Assembly (NCBI GenBank): GCA_949841045.1
Contig: CATKXS010000011.1
Coordinates: 1-39,752, forward strand
DNA length: 39,752 bases
From: an uncultured Clostridia bacterium
GTDB lineage: Bacteria > Bacillota > Clostridia > Christensenellales > UBA1242
Direction of reading: 5' to 3'
How positions within the stretch are numbered: the first letter of the stretch is position 1; every line of letters begins with the position of its first letter. Position numbers and translations under genes: made by a program. Shown here piece by piece: positions 24,393 to 30,841 of this stretch. The notes beneath the pieces are model-generated. The model was not told the origin of the DNA. It saw nothing but the letters and a program-made list of their open reading frames with translations, and searched no databases.

Positions 24393-24914
24393 TTAATCTT
24401 TAAAATCCACATATACTTTGCTTTCTTGGGGACCTATGCTATTTTGATATTTGCCGTTATATAATTTGATTTTTCCTAAAGTTTTCCAAAACATGATTTG
24501 TCCTATTTTCATGCCTTTATAAATTCTAAGGGGTTGGACAGCATGAAGTTGAAAAGTTAAGTTGCCTTTAAAACCAATATCTACAAGTTCGGCGGTTATT
24601 TGAACAAATAAACCAAGTCTTCCTGTCGAGCTTCTTCCAGTTAGAGTAGGCACGAAATAGTCGCTCCCCAAAATTTCTTTTGTAAAGCCAAGATAAATTT
24701 TGTTTGGCTTTAAGACAAGCCCTTCGTCTGGAATTTTTATGATTTTTGTTTTAAGTTCTTTTTTGCTGTCAAGAATTTCGTCATCATATACTTTTAAATA
24801 ATCGCCAAGCTCTACGTTATAACTGTTTGGATTTACATTTTTTTCGTTAAATGGTGAGATAGTAATTTTGTTTTTACGTACCTGTTTTTTGATTTCGTTG
24901 CCCGTAAGTATCAT
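24393..24914 (-). CDS. dCTP deaminase/dUTPase-fold protein, paralog A
   Basis: 173 residues, trimeric Dcd/Dut fold. The motifs GRSSTGRLGLFVQITAELVDIGFKG and MKIGQIMFW are typical of Dcd. The substrate-site Arg in GRSSTGR and the conserved Asp (LVDIGFKG) are kept. At the position of the catalytic Glu of dCTP deaminases (VLEFYN in E. coli) this protein has Gln (LTFQLH). It may therefore be a dUTPase-like or regulatory subunit rather than a deaminase. It is the last gene of the operon and overlaps paralog B by 4 bp. Confidence 0.85.
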   Translation of the reverse strand: MILTGNEIKKQVRKNKITISPFNEKNVNPNSYNVELGDYLKVYDDEILDSKKELKTKIIKIPDEGLVLKPNKIYLGFTKEILGSDYFVPTLTGRSSTGRLGLFVQITAELVDIGFKGNLTFQLHAVQPLRIYKGMKIGQIMFWKTLGKIKLYNGKYQNSIGPQESKVYVDFKD

Positions 24915-25432
24915 TTTAACTCCTTATAAAACTTGCTTATTTGTGCCGATTGAAATTGTTTGTATTCGCCATTTTTATATGTGCGAGTCTTTCTGCCTTT
25001 TATCTTCCAAAAGGTGACTTGACCTATCTTCATGAGGGGATAAACTCTAAGTGGCTGAACGACTTTAAGTTCAAGCGTCCATGAATGGAAAGTTCCCACA
25101 TGACCGAGCGGGGCGGTGATTTGAAGAAAAAGTCCAAGTCTGCCCATTGAACTTCGGCCTATAAGTTGTGTCACAAAATTATCGCTTCCGATTTTTTCAT
25201 AGGTGCTGGCGAGATATAATTTGCCAGGCTTTAAAATGTAACCGCTCTCTGGAATGATGATTTTCCTAAACTTTGGTTTTTCTTTTGCGTCTAGGTCAGT
25301 GTCAAATTCAATAAGCTGGTCAGCAAGCCGATAATTATAGCTATTTGGATTTAATAATTCTTCATTAAAAGGCTGGATTTTAATGCGATTTTTACGCACT
25401 TGTTTGATAATTTCTAATTTTGTTAAAATCAT
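24911..25432 (-). CDS. dCTP deaminase-like protein, paralog B
   Basis: 173 residues, similar throughout to the next gene (both begin MILT..EI.KQVRKN, and both have NPNSYN, GRSS.GRLGLF.QITA and VQPLR.Y..MKIGQ). The catalytic Glu is present (WTLELKVV). The conserved Asp region is altered to TAPLGHVGTFHSW, with no Asp and one or two extra residues. dCTP deaminases make dUTP for dTMP synthesis. The two products could form a mixed trimer, but that is inferred. Confidence 0.85.
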   Translation of the reverse strand: MILTKLEIIKQVRKNRIKIQPFNEELLNPNSYNYRLADQLIEFDTDLDAKEKPKFRKIIIPESGYILKPGKLYLASTYEKIGSDNFVTQLIGRSSMGRLGLFLQITAPLGHVGTFHSWTLELKVVQPLRVYPLMKIGQVTFWKIKGRKTRTYKNGEYKQFQSAQISKFYKELK

Positions 25433-25466
25433 AGTTCACCTAGTTTGTTTAAGGTTTATTGTATAT

Positions 25467-26177
25467 TTAAGATTTGATAGTTGCCCATGCCTCAGGGGTT
25501 CTGAAGTCTATAGGTAGCAAATTTAGATATGAGTCAATTCTAATAATAAGTTGAAAGGTGTTATGGCAGTTTTGTGCGATTAAAAAGTCTCGAATATTGT
25601 CGATTATATTATGTAATTTTGAAATTATATAAGAAATATCATAATTACTAAAATGGCTTTTCTCTATCATTTTTTCATTAAATCTTTTTACATGAAATAT
25701 ATTGCCATGATTATAAGGAAATTCAACCATTAAATAGGGTGAATTATCTCTTGTTGATACGCCAGGAACGACTGAGGGAATAAAACTTATTCTGTCTATA
25801 AAATCGGTGTTTTCTTGGGTACTGAATTGAACAATTGCAAGTTTGTCACTATAATAGTTCTCATTTTGCTTAAATTTGTGACATTCTACACAAAAGATAA
25901 ACCTATCTTCAAATTCTTCTGCACCTATTTTAAGGTCTGATAAAGTTTTGAAAAAACGATTGTCCTTGCATTTTATATCGCTCAAAAATGCATATTTATT
26001 GTCGCCACTTCGCTTTAAAACTAGGGTGTCATAACTGCCAGACAAATTTAACTCTATAAGTTCTTTTTTGGAATCAACGAAATAAAGTTCAATTCGATTT
26101 TTGTTAAAATAATATGGAAAATTCTCATACAAGAATTTTAAACCTAAAACTCTATTAAAAGTTGGCAATTCTATCAT
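25467..26177 (-). CDS. Unknown protein in a nucleotide operon
   Basis: 236 residues. I do not recognise it. It starts by 4-bp overlap with the kinase gene and is followed 34 bp later by the Dcd pair. There is no signal or membrane segment. Segments that look structured are LYFVDSKKELIELNLSGSYDTLVLKRSGDNKYAFLSDIKCKD (beta-rich), ECHKFKQNENYYSDKLAIVQFS, a central SFIPSVVPGVSTRDNSPYLMVEFPYNHGN and a helical C-terminus. It has few cysteines and no P-loop. Only the context suggests a link with nucleotides. Confidence 0.75.
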   Translation of the reverse strand: MIELPTFNRVLGLKFLYENFPYYFNKNRIELYFVDSKKELIELNLSGSYDTLVLKRSGDNKYAFLSDIKCKDNRFFKTLSDLKIGAEEFEDRFIFCVECHKFKQNENYYSDKLAIVQFSTQENTDFIDRISFIPSVVPGVSTRDNSPYLMVEFPYNHGNIFHVKRFNEKMIEKSHFSNYDISYIISKLHNIIDNIRDFLIAQNCHNTFQLIIRIDSYLNLLPIDFRTPEAWATIKS

Positions 26178-26698
26178 AATTTTTCCTCGCTTAATATTTT
26201 ATTAATCAGATTTAACAGGTTGTTTTGATATTCTTCAATTGTGCCAAGATTGTCGAGTTCATAGTCGCAAGGAAGTTCGTTTTGCCATTCAAGGCTGAGT
26301 TTTGTGTTTGCCTCAGTGTGGTCTTGGCGCTCTCTTTTGTAGCCATTTATTTTTATAAAAACAAAGCCTAAATCTTTTAAATATTGAAAATCTGGTGGTC
26401 TGCAATCATCATTTGTTATAATGCCGTCATAGTCATAAAAATTGTCTAGCTTTTTAGTGAAATTATCGAGAATAAAAGTTGGATTCTCTTTTCGTATTTT
26501 GCTTCCTAGAAATTGCAAGAGTTCGCCGTCTTGTTTTTCTTTCATTTGAGTGCCAAGAAAGGTATAAAAATAATCTTGAAGTTCATAGAGGGGAGAGGCG
26601 AGTTTAATGTTTTTGATTTTAAAGTGTTTTTCCAAAATCTTTATGGCCCTGCTTTTACCATATCCGCTTGGTGCAATAAAACAAATCTTTTTATTCAT
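26174..26698 (-). CDS. P-loop kinase-like protein (possible dNMP kinase)
   Basis: 174 residues from the ATG at 26698, which has an AAGGAG site. The ORF-track start is 22 codons earlier and would include the operator in coding sequence. Walker A is APSGYGKSRA near the N-terminus. Later come a TNDDCRPPDFQYLKDLGFVFIKI segment and NGYKRERQDHTEANTKLSLEWQ, which fits the lid and base region of phage-type deoxynucleoside monophosphate kinases or dephospho-CoA-kinase-like folds. It is the first gene of an operon with two Dcd-like proteins, so nucleotide phosphorylation is likely. Confidence 0.75.
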   Translation of the reverse strand: MNKKICFIAPSGYGKSRAIKILEKHFKIKNIKLASPLYELQDYFYTFLGTQMKEKQDGELLQFLGSKIRKENPTFILDNFTKKLDNFYDYDGIITNDDCRPPDFQYLKDLGFVFIKINGYKRERQDHTEANTKLSLEWQNELPCDYELDNLGTIEEYQNNLLNLINKILSEEKL

Positions 26699-26716
26699 AT
26701 TTTTCTCCTTAAATAA

Positions 26717-26735
26717 ATGTGTAAAATTTACGCTT
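26717..26735. promoter_or_regulatory. Operator of the kinase-Dcd operon
   Basis: ATGTGTAAAATTTACGCTT matches the palindrome before the NrtR-like gene (ATGCGTAAAATTTACGCAT when read on the minus strand) at 17 of 19 positions. It is 19 bp ahead of the kinase start. I could not identify a clean promoter around it. Confidence 0.78.
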
Positions 26736-26798
26736 TTGTTGTTTTTATAAAACACGATTTTCATCGTGTTATATTTGTTATCTCATAATTCAAAATTT

Positions 26799-27488
26799 CT
26801 ATTTATAAAAACTTATTGATGAGATTTTGTCAGTAAATCTATAAAGTTTGGTTGCTTTTTTATTTTCTTCTTTTATGGTTTGGTTTGTTTCAGCTATTAT
26901 ACCGTCAGACAATAGTTTTTTTCTGAAATTTCGTCTGTCAAGTTCTTTATCCAGTATTTTCTCGTATGCGATTTGAAGTTCGGGCAGGGTGAAAGTGTCT
27001 GGATATAATTTCTTTATGATAGTCGAAGTAAAGATTTTCTCTTTTAATGTTGCAATAGCTTTTTCTAGTATTTCCTGATGGTCATAACCAAGAGGGGGCA
27101 CTCTGTCTATCTCAAACCAGTCAGCATCTGATGCTTTTTCAGTTTGTTTGAACTTTTCAATAATACTAGAGTCGCTGACGCCAATATATCCTATTGCAAT
27201 CATTCTGCGAATAGGTGAGCGGTCTGGTTTTGTGAAAACATCAAACATTTCAAAGTCTATATTTTTAATACAGGTCTTTTCATAAAGCTCACGTTTCATT
27301 GCTTCTTCGCCAGTTTCAGTATTGTAAGCACATCCTCCAACCATTATCCATTTGCCTTTAAATGGCTCGTTTTTTCTTTTGATTAGAAGTACTTTAAATT
27401 TGCCTTTATCAATGGTGAAAAGTGCGAGAACTACGTGCAAACCTTGATTATTATATCGAGGGTCGTTTGCCTTCATTTTTGCCTCCAA
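26799..27488 (-). CDS. NrtR-like Nudix transcriptional regulator
   Basis: 229 residues. The N-terminal Nudix domain (about 15-150) has a degraded box. GX5E and REL are kept, but the following EExG reads EKTC, so hydrolysis is unlikely. The C-terminal 70 residues (FTLPELQIAYEKILDKELDRRNFRKKLLSDGII) form the winged-helix domain of the NrtR group, which senses nucleotide metabolites and often represses NAD genes. It is divergent from nothing and transcribed alone. A perfect palindrome fills its own promoter spacer, so it is probably autorepressed. The ligand is unknown. Confidence 0.87.
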   Translation of the reverse strand: MEAKMKANDPRYNNQGLHVVLALFTIDKGKFKVLLIKRKNEPFKGKWIMVGGCAYNTETGEEAMKRELYEKTCIKNIDFEMFDVFTKPDRSPIRRMIAIGYIGVSDSSIIEKFKQTEKASDADWFEIDRVPPLGYDHQEILEKAIATLKEKIFTSTIIKKLYPDTFTLPELQIAYEKILDKELDRRNFRKKLLSDGIIAETNQTIKEENKKATKLYRFTDKISSISFYK

Positions 27489-27492
27489 ATAT

Positions 27493-27521
27493 ATTATGCG
27501 TAAATTTTACGCATTTGTCAA
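27493..27521 (-). promoter_or_regulatory. Promoter with embedded NrtR-like operator
   Basis: On the minus strand TTGACA and CATAAT are 17 bp apart. The palindrome ATGCGTAAATTTTACGCAT (27496-27514; 9-bp perfect arms around one base) covers the whole spacer and part of the -10. Repressor bound here would block RNA polymerase directly. Confidence 0.88.
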
Positions 27522-27613
27522 GTGGTTAATTGAATTTTTTGTGCATTATGCACATTTTAATAATATTTTTATGAAATGAATAGGGGATTAGAGGGTAGAA
27601 AGATAAAAGATAA

Positions 27614-27642
27614 TTAAAAAAATCCACTAAGAAAGTGGATTT
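27614..27642 (-). terminator. Terminator after degV
   Basis: On the minus strand ATCCACT/AGTGGAT with a short loop and a run of T, immediately after the degV stop. Confidence 0.85.
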
Positions 27643-27646
27643 AATA

Positions 27647-28483
27647 TTAATCTTTTACAAAGAATCCAAGACCATAACAGCCTGCGCCAACATGTGAGCC
27701 AACAACGCAACCAATTTCACCAGTTACAATTTCTTGATTTGGGCTTATTTTTGCTTTAACTTTTTCTTTGAGATTATTGACTGCTTTTAGGTTGTCAGAG
27801 TGAGCGAGGTAGAAATATTTATCTTCGTCAATATTTTCAATTTTATCGAGGAGGTATTGGTCTGCTTTGTTTGCGCCCATACATTTTGCAATATTTACAA
27901 CTTTGCCGTCCACAATGCTTACGATTGGTTTTACGTTAAGCATAGAGCCAATGACAGCACTGGTTGAGGTGAGGCGGCCGCTGTGTTTAAGATATTTAAG
28001 GTCGTTGATGACAAATCCGCAACGTATATTTTTTCTTAAACGGTAGAACTCTTCTTTAATCTTTTCAATGTCATGTTCTTTTTCCATGAACTTGCAAAGT
28101 TCAACGATGATTGCTCCTTGAGCAATAGTTGTTGAGGCGCTTTCTTCAATAAAGACATTCTTCATGTAAAGGTTGTCTGCCGCCATTTGAGCTTGAATTT
28201 TGGTTGTGCTCATTTCCATTGAGATGACGATTGTAAAAATAAAGACGTCTTCCTTATTGCAATATTCTTTATAGAACTTTTCAAATTTATATGCGTTTGG
28301 CATGGCAGTTTTGGGAATAAGTCCTGTTTCGTTAAGTTTTTTATAAAATTCACGAGTCTCTAGTCCTTCCTCGTATATTTCCTCACCAAACATGACCTCA
28401 ATCGGAATAATTGATATATCATATTTTTCCATGAATCCTTCTGGAATATCGCATGACGCATCAGCTAAAATTTTAAATTTCAT
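27647..28483 (-). CDS. DegV-family fatty-acid-binding protein
   Basis: 278 residues from the ATG after GGAGGG; the upstream 22 codons of the track ORF have no binding site. The opening ILADASCDIPEGFMEKYDISIIPIEVMFGEE, then TAMPNAYKFEKFY, FTIVISMEMSTTKIQAQMAA, SASTTIAQG, LKYLKHSGRLTSTSAVIGSMLNVKPIVSI and the closing GCVVGSHVGAGCYGLGF are all family motifs. DegV/FakB-type proteins bind acyl chains and can present fatty acids to FakA kinase. No fakA is nearby. Confidence 0.92.
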   Translation of the reverse strand: MKFKILADASCDIPEGFMEKYDISIIPIEVMFGEEIYEEGLETREFYKKLNETGLIPKTAMPNAYKFEKFYKEYCNKEDVFIFTIVISMEMSTTKIQAQMAADNLYMKNVFIEESASTTIAQGAIIVELCKFMEKEHDIEKIKEEFYRLRKNIRCGFVINDLKYLKHSGRLTSTSAVIGSMLNVKPIVSIVDGKVVNIAKCMGANKADQYLLDKIENIDEDKYFYLAHSDNLKAVNNLKEKVKAKISPNQEIVTGEIGCVVGSHVGAGCYGLGFFVKD

Positions 28484-28613
28484 TTTCCCTCCATATTTTA
28501 TAAAGTATTGTAACATACAATTTATATTTCTGCAAAATAAAAAGGTCAAATTTTATAAAAAAATACAATTCTTTACAAATATGTCGAATTTTTGTAAAAA
28601 ATCAAAAAATCGT

Positions 28614-28642
28614 TTTACATTTTGCTCTGTAGTTTGTATAAT
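28614..28642 (+). promoter_or_regulatory. Promoter of the Spo0A-domain gene
   Basis: TTTACA, a 17-bp spacer and a perfect TATAAT, 29 bp ahead of the start codon. Confidence 0.8.
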
Positions 28643-28671
28643 AAACCTTGAAAATCATAAGAGAGGTTGTT

Positions 28672-29088
28672 ATGAATAATTTGAATGATAGTTTCATTGA
28701 AGAAAGACTTAGCCTTTATCTAATGCTTTTGAAAATCACACCCAATTTAAAAGGCCATGCATTTTTCAAGGAATGTGCAACGAAGATATTAGATGACCCA
28801 ACGTTAAAGTTTAACATACATGATAAGCTATTTAAAAACATAGCTGATATGTTTGATGAAACAATATATATGGTTGCTCGTTCGCTCAGGCATGCGATAG
28901 AGGTGAGCTTGAAAAGAGAGGGGATAAGGGATTTTGAGAGATATACTAAAGTTGAACTTTTTAATCCAAAACCCTCGCCACGCGAACTTCTTTGTATTTT
29001 GGTGGAAAGAGTTATGGTTGAAAATAGTCATATGACCGCAAATTTAGGTGATACTGCAGACCTGTGGAATGATTGTTTAATTTTTTGA
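28672..29088 (+). CDS. Stand-alone Spo0A C-terminal-domain protein
   Basis: 138 residues from the ATG after GAGAGG. Residues about 12-110 match the DNA-binding domain of the sporulation regulator Spo0A. PNLKGHAFFKECATKILDD corresponds to the HIKGYQYLREAI region, and VARSLRHAIEVSLKREG to the conserved VERAIRHAIEVAW recognition helix. There is no receiver domain, so it cannot be controlled by phosphorelay in the usual way. The C-terminus PKPSPRELLCILVERVMVE is also Spo0A-like. It is transcribed alone, just upstream of lexA. Confidence 0.83.
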   Translation: MNNLNDSFIEERLSLYLMLLKITPNLKGHAFFKECATKILDDPTLKFNIHDKLFKNIADMFDETIYMVARSLRHAIEVSLKREGIRDFERYTKVELFNPKPSPRELLCILVERVMVENSHMTANLGDTADLWNDCLIF

Positions 29089-29100
29089 AAAAATTTGGCA

Positions 29101-29131
29101 AAAACACTTGATTTATTTTTTCAAGTGTTTT
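29101..29131. other. Inverted repeat overlapping the lexA -35
   Basis: Perfect 11-bp arms AAAACACTTGA/TCAAGTGTTTT with a 9-nt T-rich loop. The left arm contains the -35 (TTGATT) and the right arm abuts the -10. It can act as terminator for the Spo0A-domain gene, as operator, or both. Confidence 0.75.
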
Positions 29132-29136
29132 ATAAT
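29108..29136 (+). promoter_or_regulatory. lexA promoter
   Basis: TTGATT, 17-bp spacer, perfect TATAAT, 45 bp ahead of lexA. Confidence 0.78.
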
Positions 29137-29142
29137 GAACCC

Positions 29143-29167
29143 ATAAAAGAACACGGCGTTCTTTTAT
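29143..29167. promoter_or_regulatory. Candidate LexA operator
   Basis: Perfect 10-bp arms ATAAAAGAAC/GTTCTTTTAT around ACGGC, downstream of the -10. It holds GAAC N5 GTTC, close to but one base longer than the Bacillota SOS box CGAAC N4 GTTCG. It would also fold in the mRNA leader. Confidence 0.65.
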
Positions 29168-29181
29168 AAATTGGAGCGAGT

Positions 29182-29778
29182 ATGAAAGTAATAGATGAAA
29201 CATTGCTTGAAAAGATGCTTGATTATATTAAAACTTATCAGATAAGTTATGGTCAGAGTCCAACTTATCGTAATATAATGAAGCATATGTCTTTGAAGAG
29301 TTCGTCCATTGTTTATCGTTATGTCGAGATTCTTTGCGAAAGAGGAATGCTTGATAAAGATGAATTTGGAGGAATTGATATTTCAAGCAATTTAAGCTGT
29401 GATGAGACTATAATTGCCCCTATAGTCGGCACAGTTACTTGCGGTGCTCCAATTTTGGCACAAGAGAATATTGAAGGGATTTTAAAACTGCCATCTTCTA
29501 TTTTTGGAAAGGGAGAAAAGTTTTTGCTTCACGCCGAAGGTGACAGTATGATTGATGCAGGTATACAAAGCGGTGATATGCTTGTTGTAAGAAAGTGTGA
29601 AACGGCTGAAAATGGCCAGATTGTTGTGGCACTTATTGATGATAGTGCGACTGTTAAAACTTTCTACAAGAAAAATGGCTATGTACTATTGCATCCAGAA
29701 AATCCAAAGTATGATGATATAAAAGTAAAAAATGTACAAATTTTAGGTATTGTTGAACATTACATTCACAAAATTTAA
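29182..29778 (+). CDS. lexA: LexA repressor (SOS response)
   Basis: 198 residues. The N-terminal winged helix (1-70) includes YGQSPTYRNIMKHMSLKSSSIVYRYVEILCERGML. The peptidase part has self-cleavage bond Cys87-Gly88 (TVTCGAPILA; Ala-Gly is usual), nucleophile Ser122 in EGDSMIDAGI and Lys159 in ATVKTFYK. RecA filaments would trigger cleavage and derepress repair genes. GGAG precedes the ATG. The small zinc protein follows after 10 bp. Confidence 0.93.
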   Translation: MKVIDETLLEKMLDYIKTYQISYGQSPTYRNIMKHMSLKSSSIVYRYVEILCERGMLDKDEFGGIDISSNLSCDETIIAPIVGTVTCGAPILAQENIEGILKLPSSIFGKGEKFLLHAEGDSMIDAGIQSGDMLVVRKCETAENGQIVVALIDDSATVKTFYKKNGYVLLHPENPKYDDIKVKNVQILGIVEHYIHKI

Positions 29779-29788
29779 GGAGGCAAAA

Positions 29789-29977
29789 GTGCAGATTAAA
29801 TTGTTTTGTCCTCATTGTGGTAGATGTTTGGGGGAGTGCAACTCCACTGATGAGCATGCAAATTGCAAGGTACTTGTGAATATGCCAGAGAGGAAAAGCA
29901 AAAAGTATTTTATTCATGATATGAAATGTGTAAAATGCAAAAAAGAGATTTTTATTTTAATGGAATTTAAAGATTAA
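29789..29977 (+). CDS. Small zinc-ribbon protein
   Basis: 62 residues with a GTG start fixed by AAGGAGG. The ORF-track start overlaps lexA and lacks a site. Paired cysteines CPHC near the N-terminus and CVKC near residue 49 form a two-knuckle zinc ribbon, with extra Cys at CLGEC and ANC. It resembles short Com-like or ribosomal-type zinc proteins but cannot be assigned. It is cotranscribed with lexA and ends at a strong hairpin. Confidence 0.75.
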   Translation: MQIKLFCPHCGRCLGECNSTDEHANCKVLVNMPERKSKKYFIHDMKCVKCKKEIFILMEFKD

Positions 29978-30000
29978 AATTGTCATAATGAAAAAAGCGA

Positions 30001-30049
30001 GCCTAGCGTTCCAAAAATCATTTAGATTTTTGACGTTAGGCTTTTTTTA
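30001..30049 (+). terminator. Terminator of the lexA transcript
   Basis: Long hairpin whose arms, GCCTAGCGTTCCAAAAATC and GATTTTTGACGTTAGGC, enclose ATTTA; a T run follows. Confidence 0.85.
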
Positions 30050-30145
30050 AGCCTTACGCTTAGCGAGCAACCAAATGTTGCACGACTATTGTAAGGAATA
30101 AATAAAATAAAAAAAAATGAACTAGGCAAGGTTGAAAGATAAAAA

Positions 30146-30169
30146 AACGCTTGACGATAATCGCCAAGC
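30146..30169 (-). terminator. Copy of the tRNA-Leu-type terminator
   Basis: Minus strand CGCTTGGCG...CGTCAAGCG followed by a run of T. A second such hairpin is at 30370-30390, so this terminator motif is duplicated downstream of tRNA-Leu. Confidence 0.75.
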
Positions 30170-30217
30170 GTAAGGTTCGGGGAACACATAGTAGGTTTAA
30201 TAAAGTGGCTAAGCCAC

Positions 30218-30325
30218 ACGATAAACGTCAAGCGTAAGGCTTGTGGTGCCGATGGTGGGAGCCTTTACCCTAAAAATCTAACGATTTTCAGGGGACCCAG
30301 AACCCATGGGTTCGCCTCCCACTTA
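30218..30325 (-). repeat. Structured element ending in a copy of the tRNA-Leu 3' end
   Basis: A 44-bp exact repeat (30218-30261 and 30438-30481) holds the last 18 bases of tRNA-Leu including CCA, plus its downstream flank. In this copy, on the minus strand, CTCCCAC pairs with a new arm GTGGGAG. It encloses a perfect hairpin GAACCCATGGGTTC and a second (CCCTGAAAATC/GATTTTTAGGG). The rest of 29978-30460 is repeated terminator-like sequence with the motif AAGCCTTACGCTTG; I see no gene in it. Confidence 0.8.
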
Positions 30326-30369
30326 ATGAGAAAAATTTATTTGGAACGAAATAACTTTAAATAAAACAA

Positions 30370-30390
30370 ACGCTTGACGATAAACGCCAA
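30370..30390 (-). terminator. Second copy of the tRNA-Leu-type terminator
   Basis: Minus strand CGCTTGGCG TTTAT CGTCAAGCG, then TTTGTTTT. Confidence 0.75.
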
Positions 30391-30463
30391 GCGTAAGGCT
30401 TGTGGAACGTAATAAGATTAATAAAGAAAGAAGTTGAACGATAAACGTCAAGCGTAAGGCTTG

Positions 30464-30549
30464 TGGTGCCGATGGTGGGAGTCGAACCCACATGAAGTTG
30501 CCTCCAACGGATTTTGAGTCCGTCGCGTCTGCCATTCCGCCACATCGGC
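30464..30549 (-). tRNA. tRNA-Leu (CAA anticodon)
   Basis: Acceptor GCCGATG/CATCGGC, discriminator A, encoded CCA, D arm with TGGCGGAATGGCAGACGC, anticodon loop CTCAAAA (anticodon CAA), a long class II variable arm (TTGGAGGCAACTTCAT) and T arm GTGGG/CCCAC. 86 nt. Confidence 0.95.
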
Positions 30550-30560
30550 ATTGCGAGATA

Positions 30561-30589
30561 ATTTTATCACATAAATCATTTCTATGCAA
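30561..30589 (-). promoter_or_regulatory. tRNA-Leu promoter
   Basis: Minus-strand TTGCAT, a 17-bp spacer and TAAAAT, about 12 bp before the tRNA. Confidence 0.78.
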
Positions 30590-30789
30590 CTGTTTTTTGA
30601 AAATTTTTGACGATTTGGTTTGATTTTTTAAAAAAATATTTTCTTGATTAACAATAGAATAAATTCTCATTTTCTATTTCTTTTTATCGAATAAAAAACT
30701 ATATTGTCGCATTTTTTACTTTTTAAAACAAATTTCGACATGAATTTTTGTAAAAATTTAACATTTTTGTAAAAAATTGTCAGTCATCG

Positions 30790-30819
30790 TTGACTAATGA
30801 TGAAAATAAAAATTATAAT
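30790..30819 (+). promoter_or_regulatory. Promoter of the sigma-like gene
   Basis: TTGACT, 18-bp spacer, TATAAT. The -35 is the right half of a small inverted repeat AGTCA TCGT TGACT, possibly an operator. Bases 30590-30789 are AT-rich with no gene. Confidence 0.65.
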
Positions 30820-30841
30820 CACTTTAAAGCGGGAGGGAAAA

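Noticed and set aside
24104-24403. Two plus-strand ORFs after tRNA-Lys
   Set aside because: They read through hairpins and repeats with no ribosome binding site and have compositions unlike neighbouring proteins.
24393-26698. Known anti-phage dCTP deaminase defence system
   Set aside because: Those systems use a zinc-dependent cytidine-deaminase fold fused to a P-loop domain; here the proteins have the trimeric Dcd/Dut fold without the zinc motif.
30323-30670. Minus-strand ORFs of 115 and 64 residues over tRNA-Leu
   Set aside because: They overlap the tRNA and its repeats; translated tRNA sequences such as this are a common artefact.
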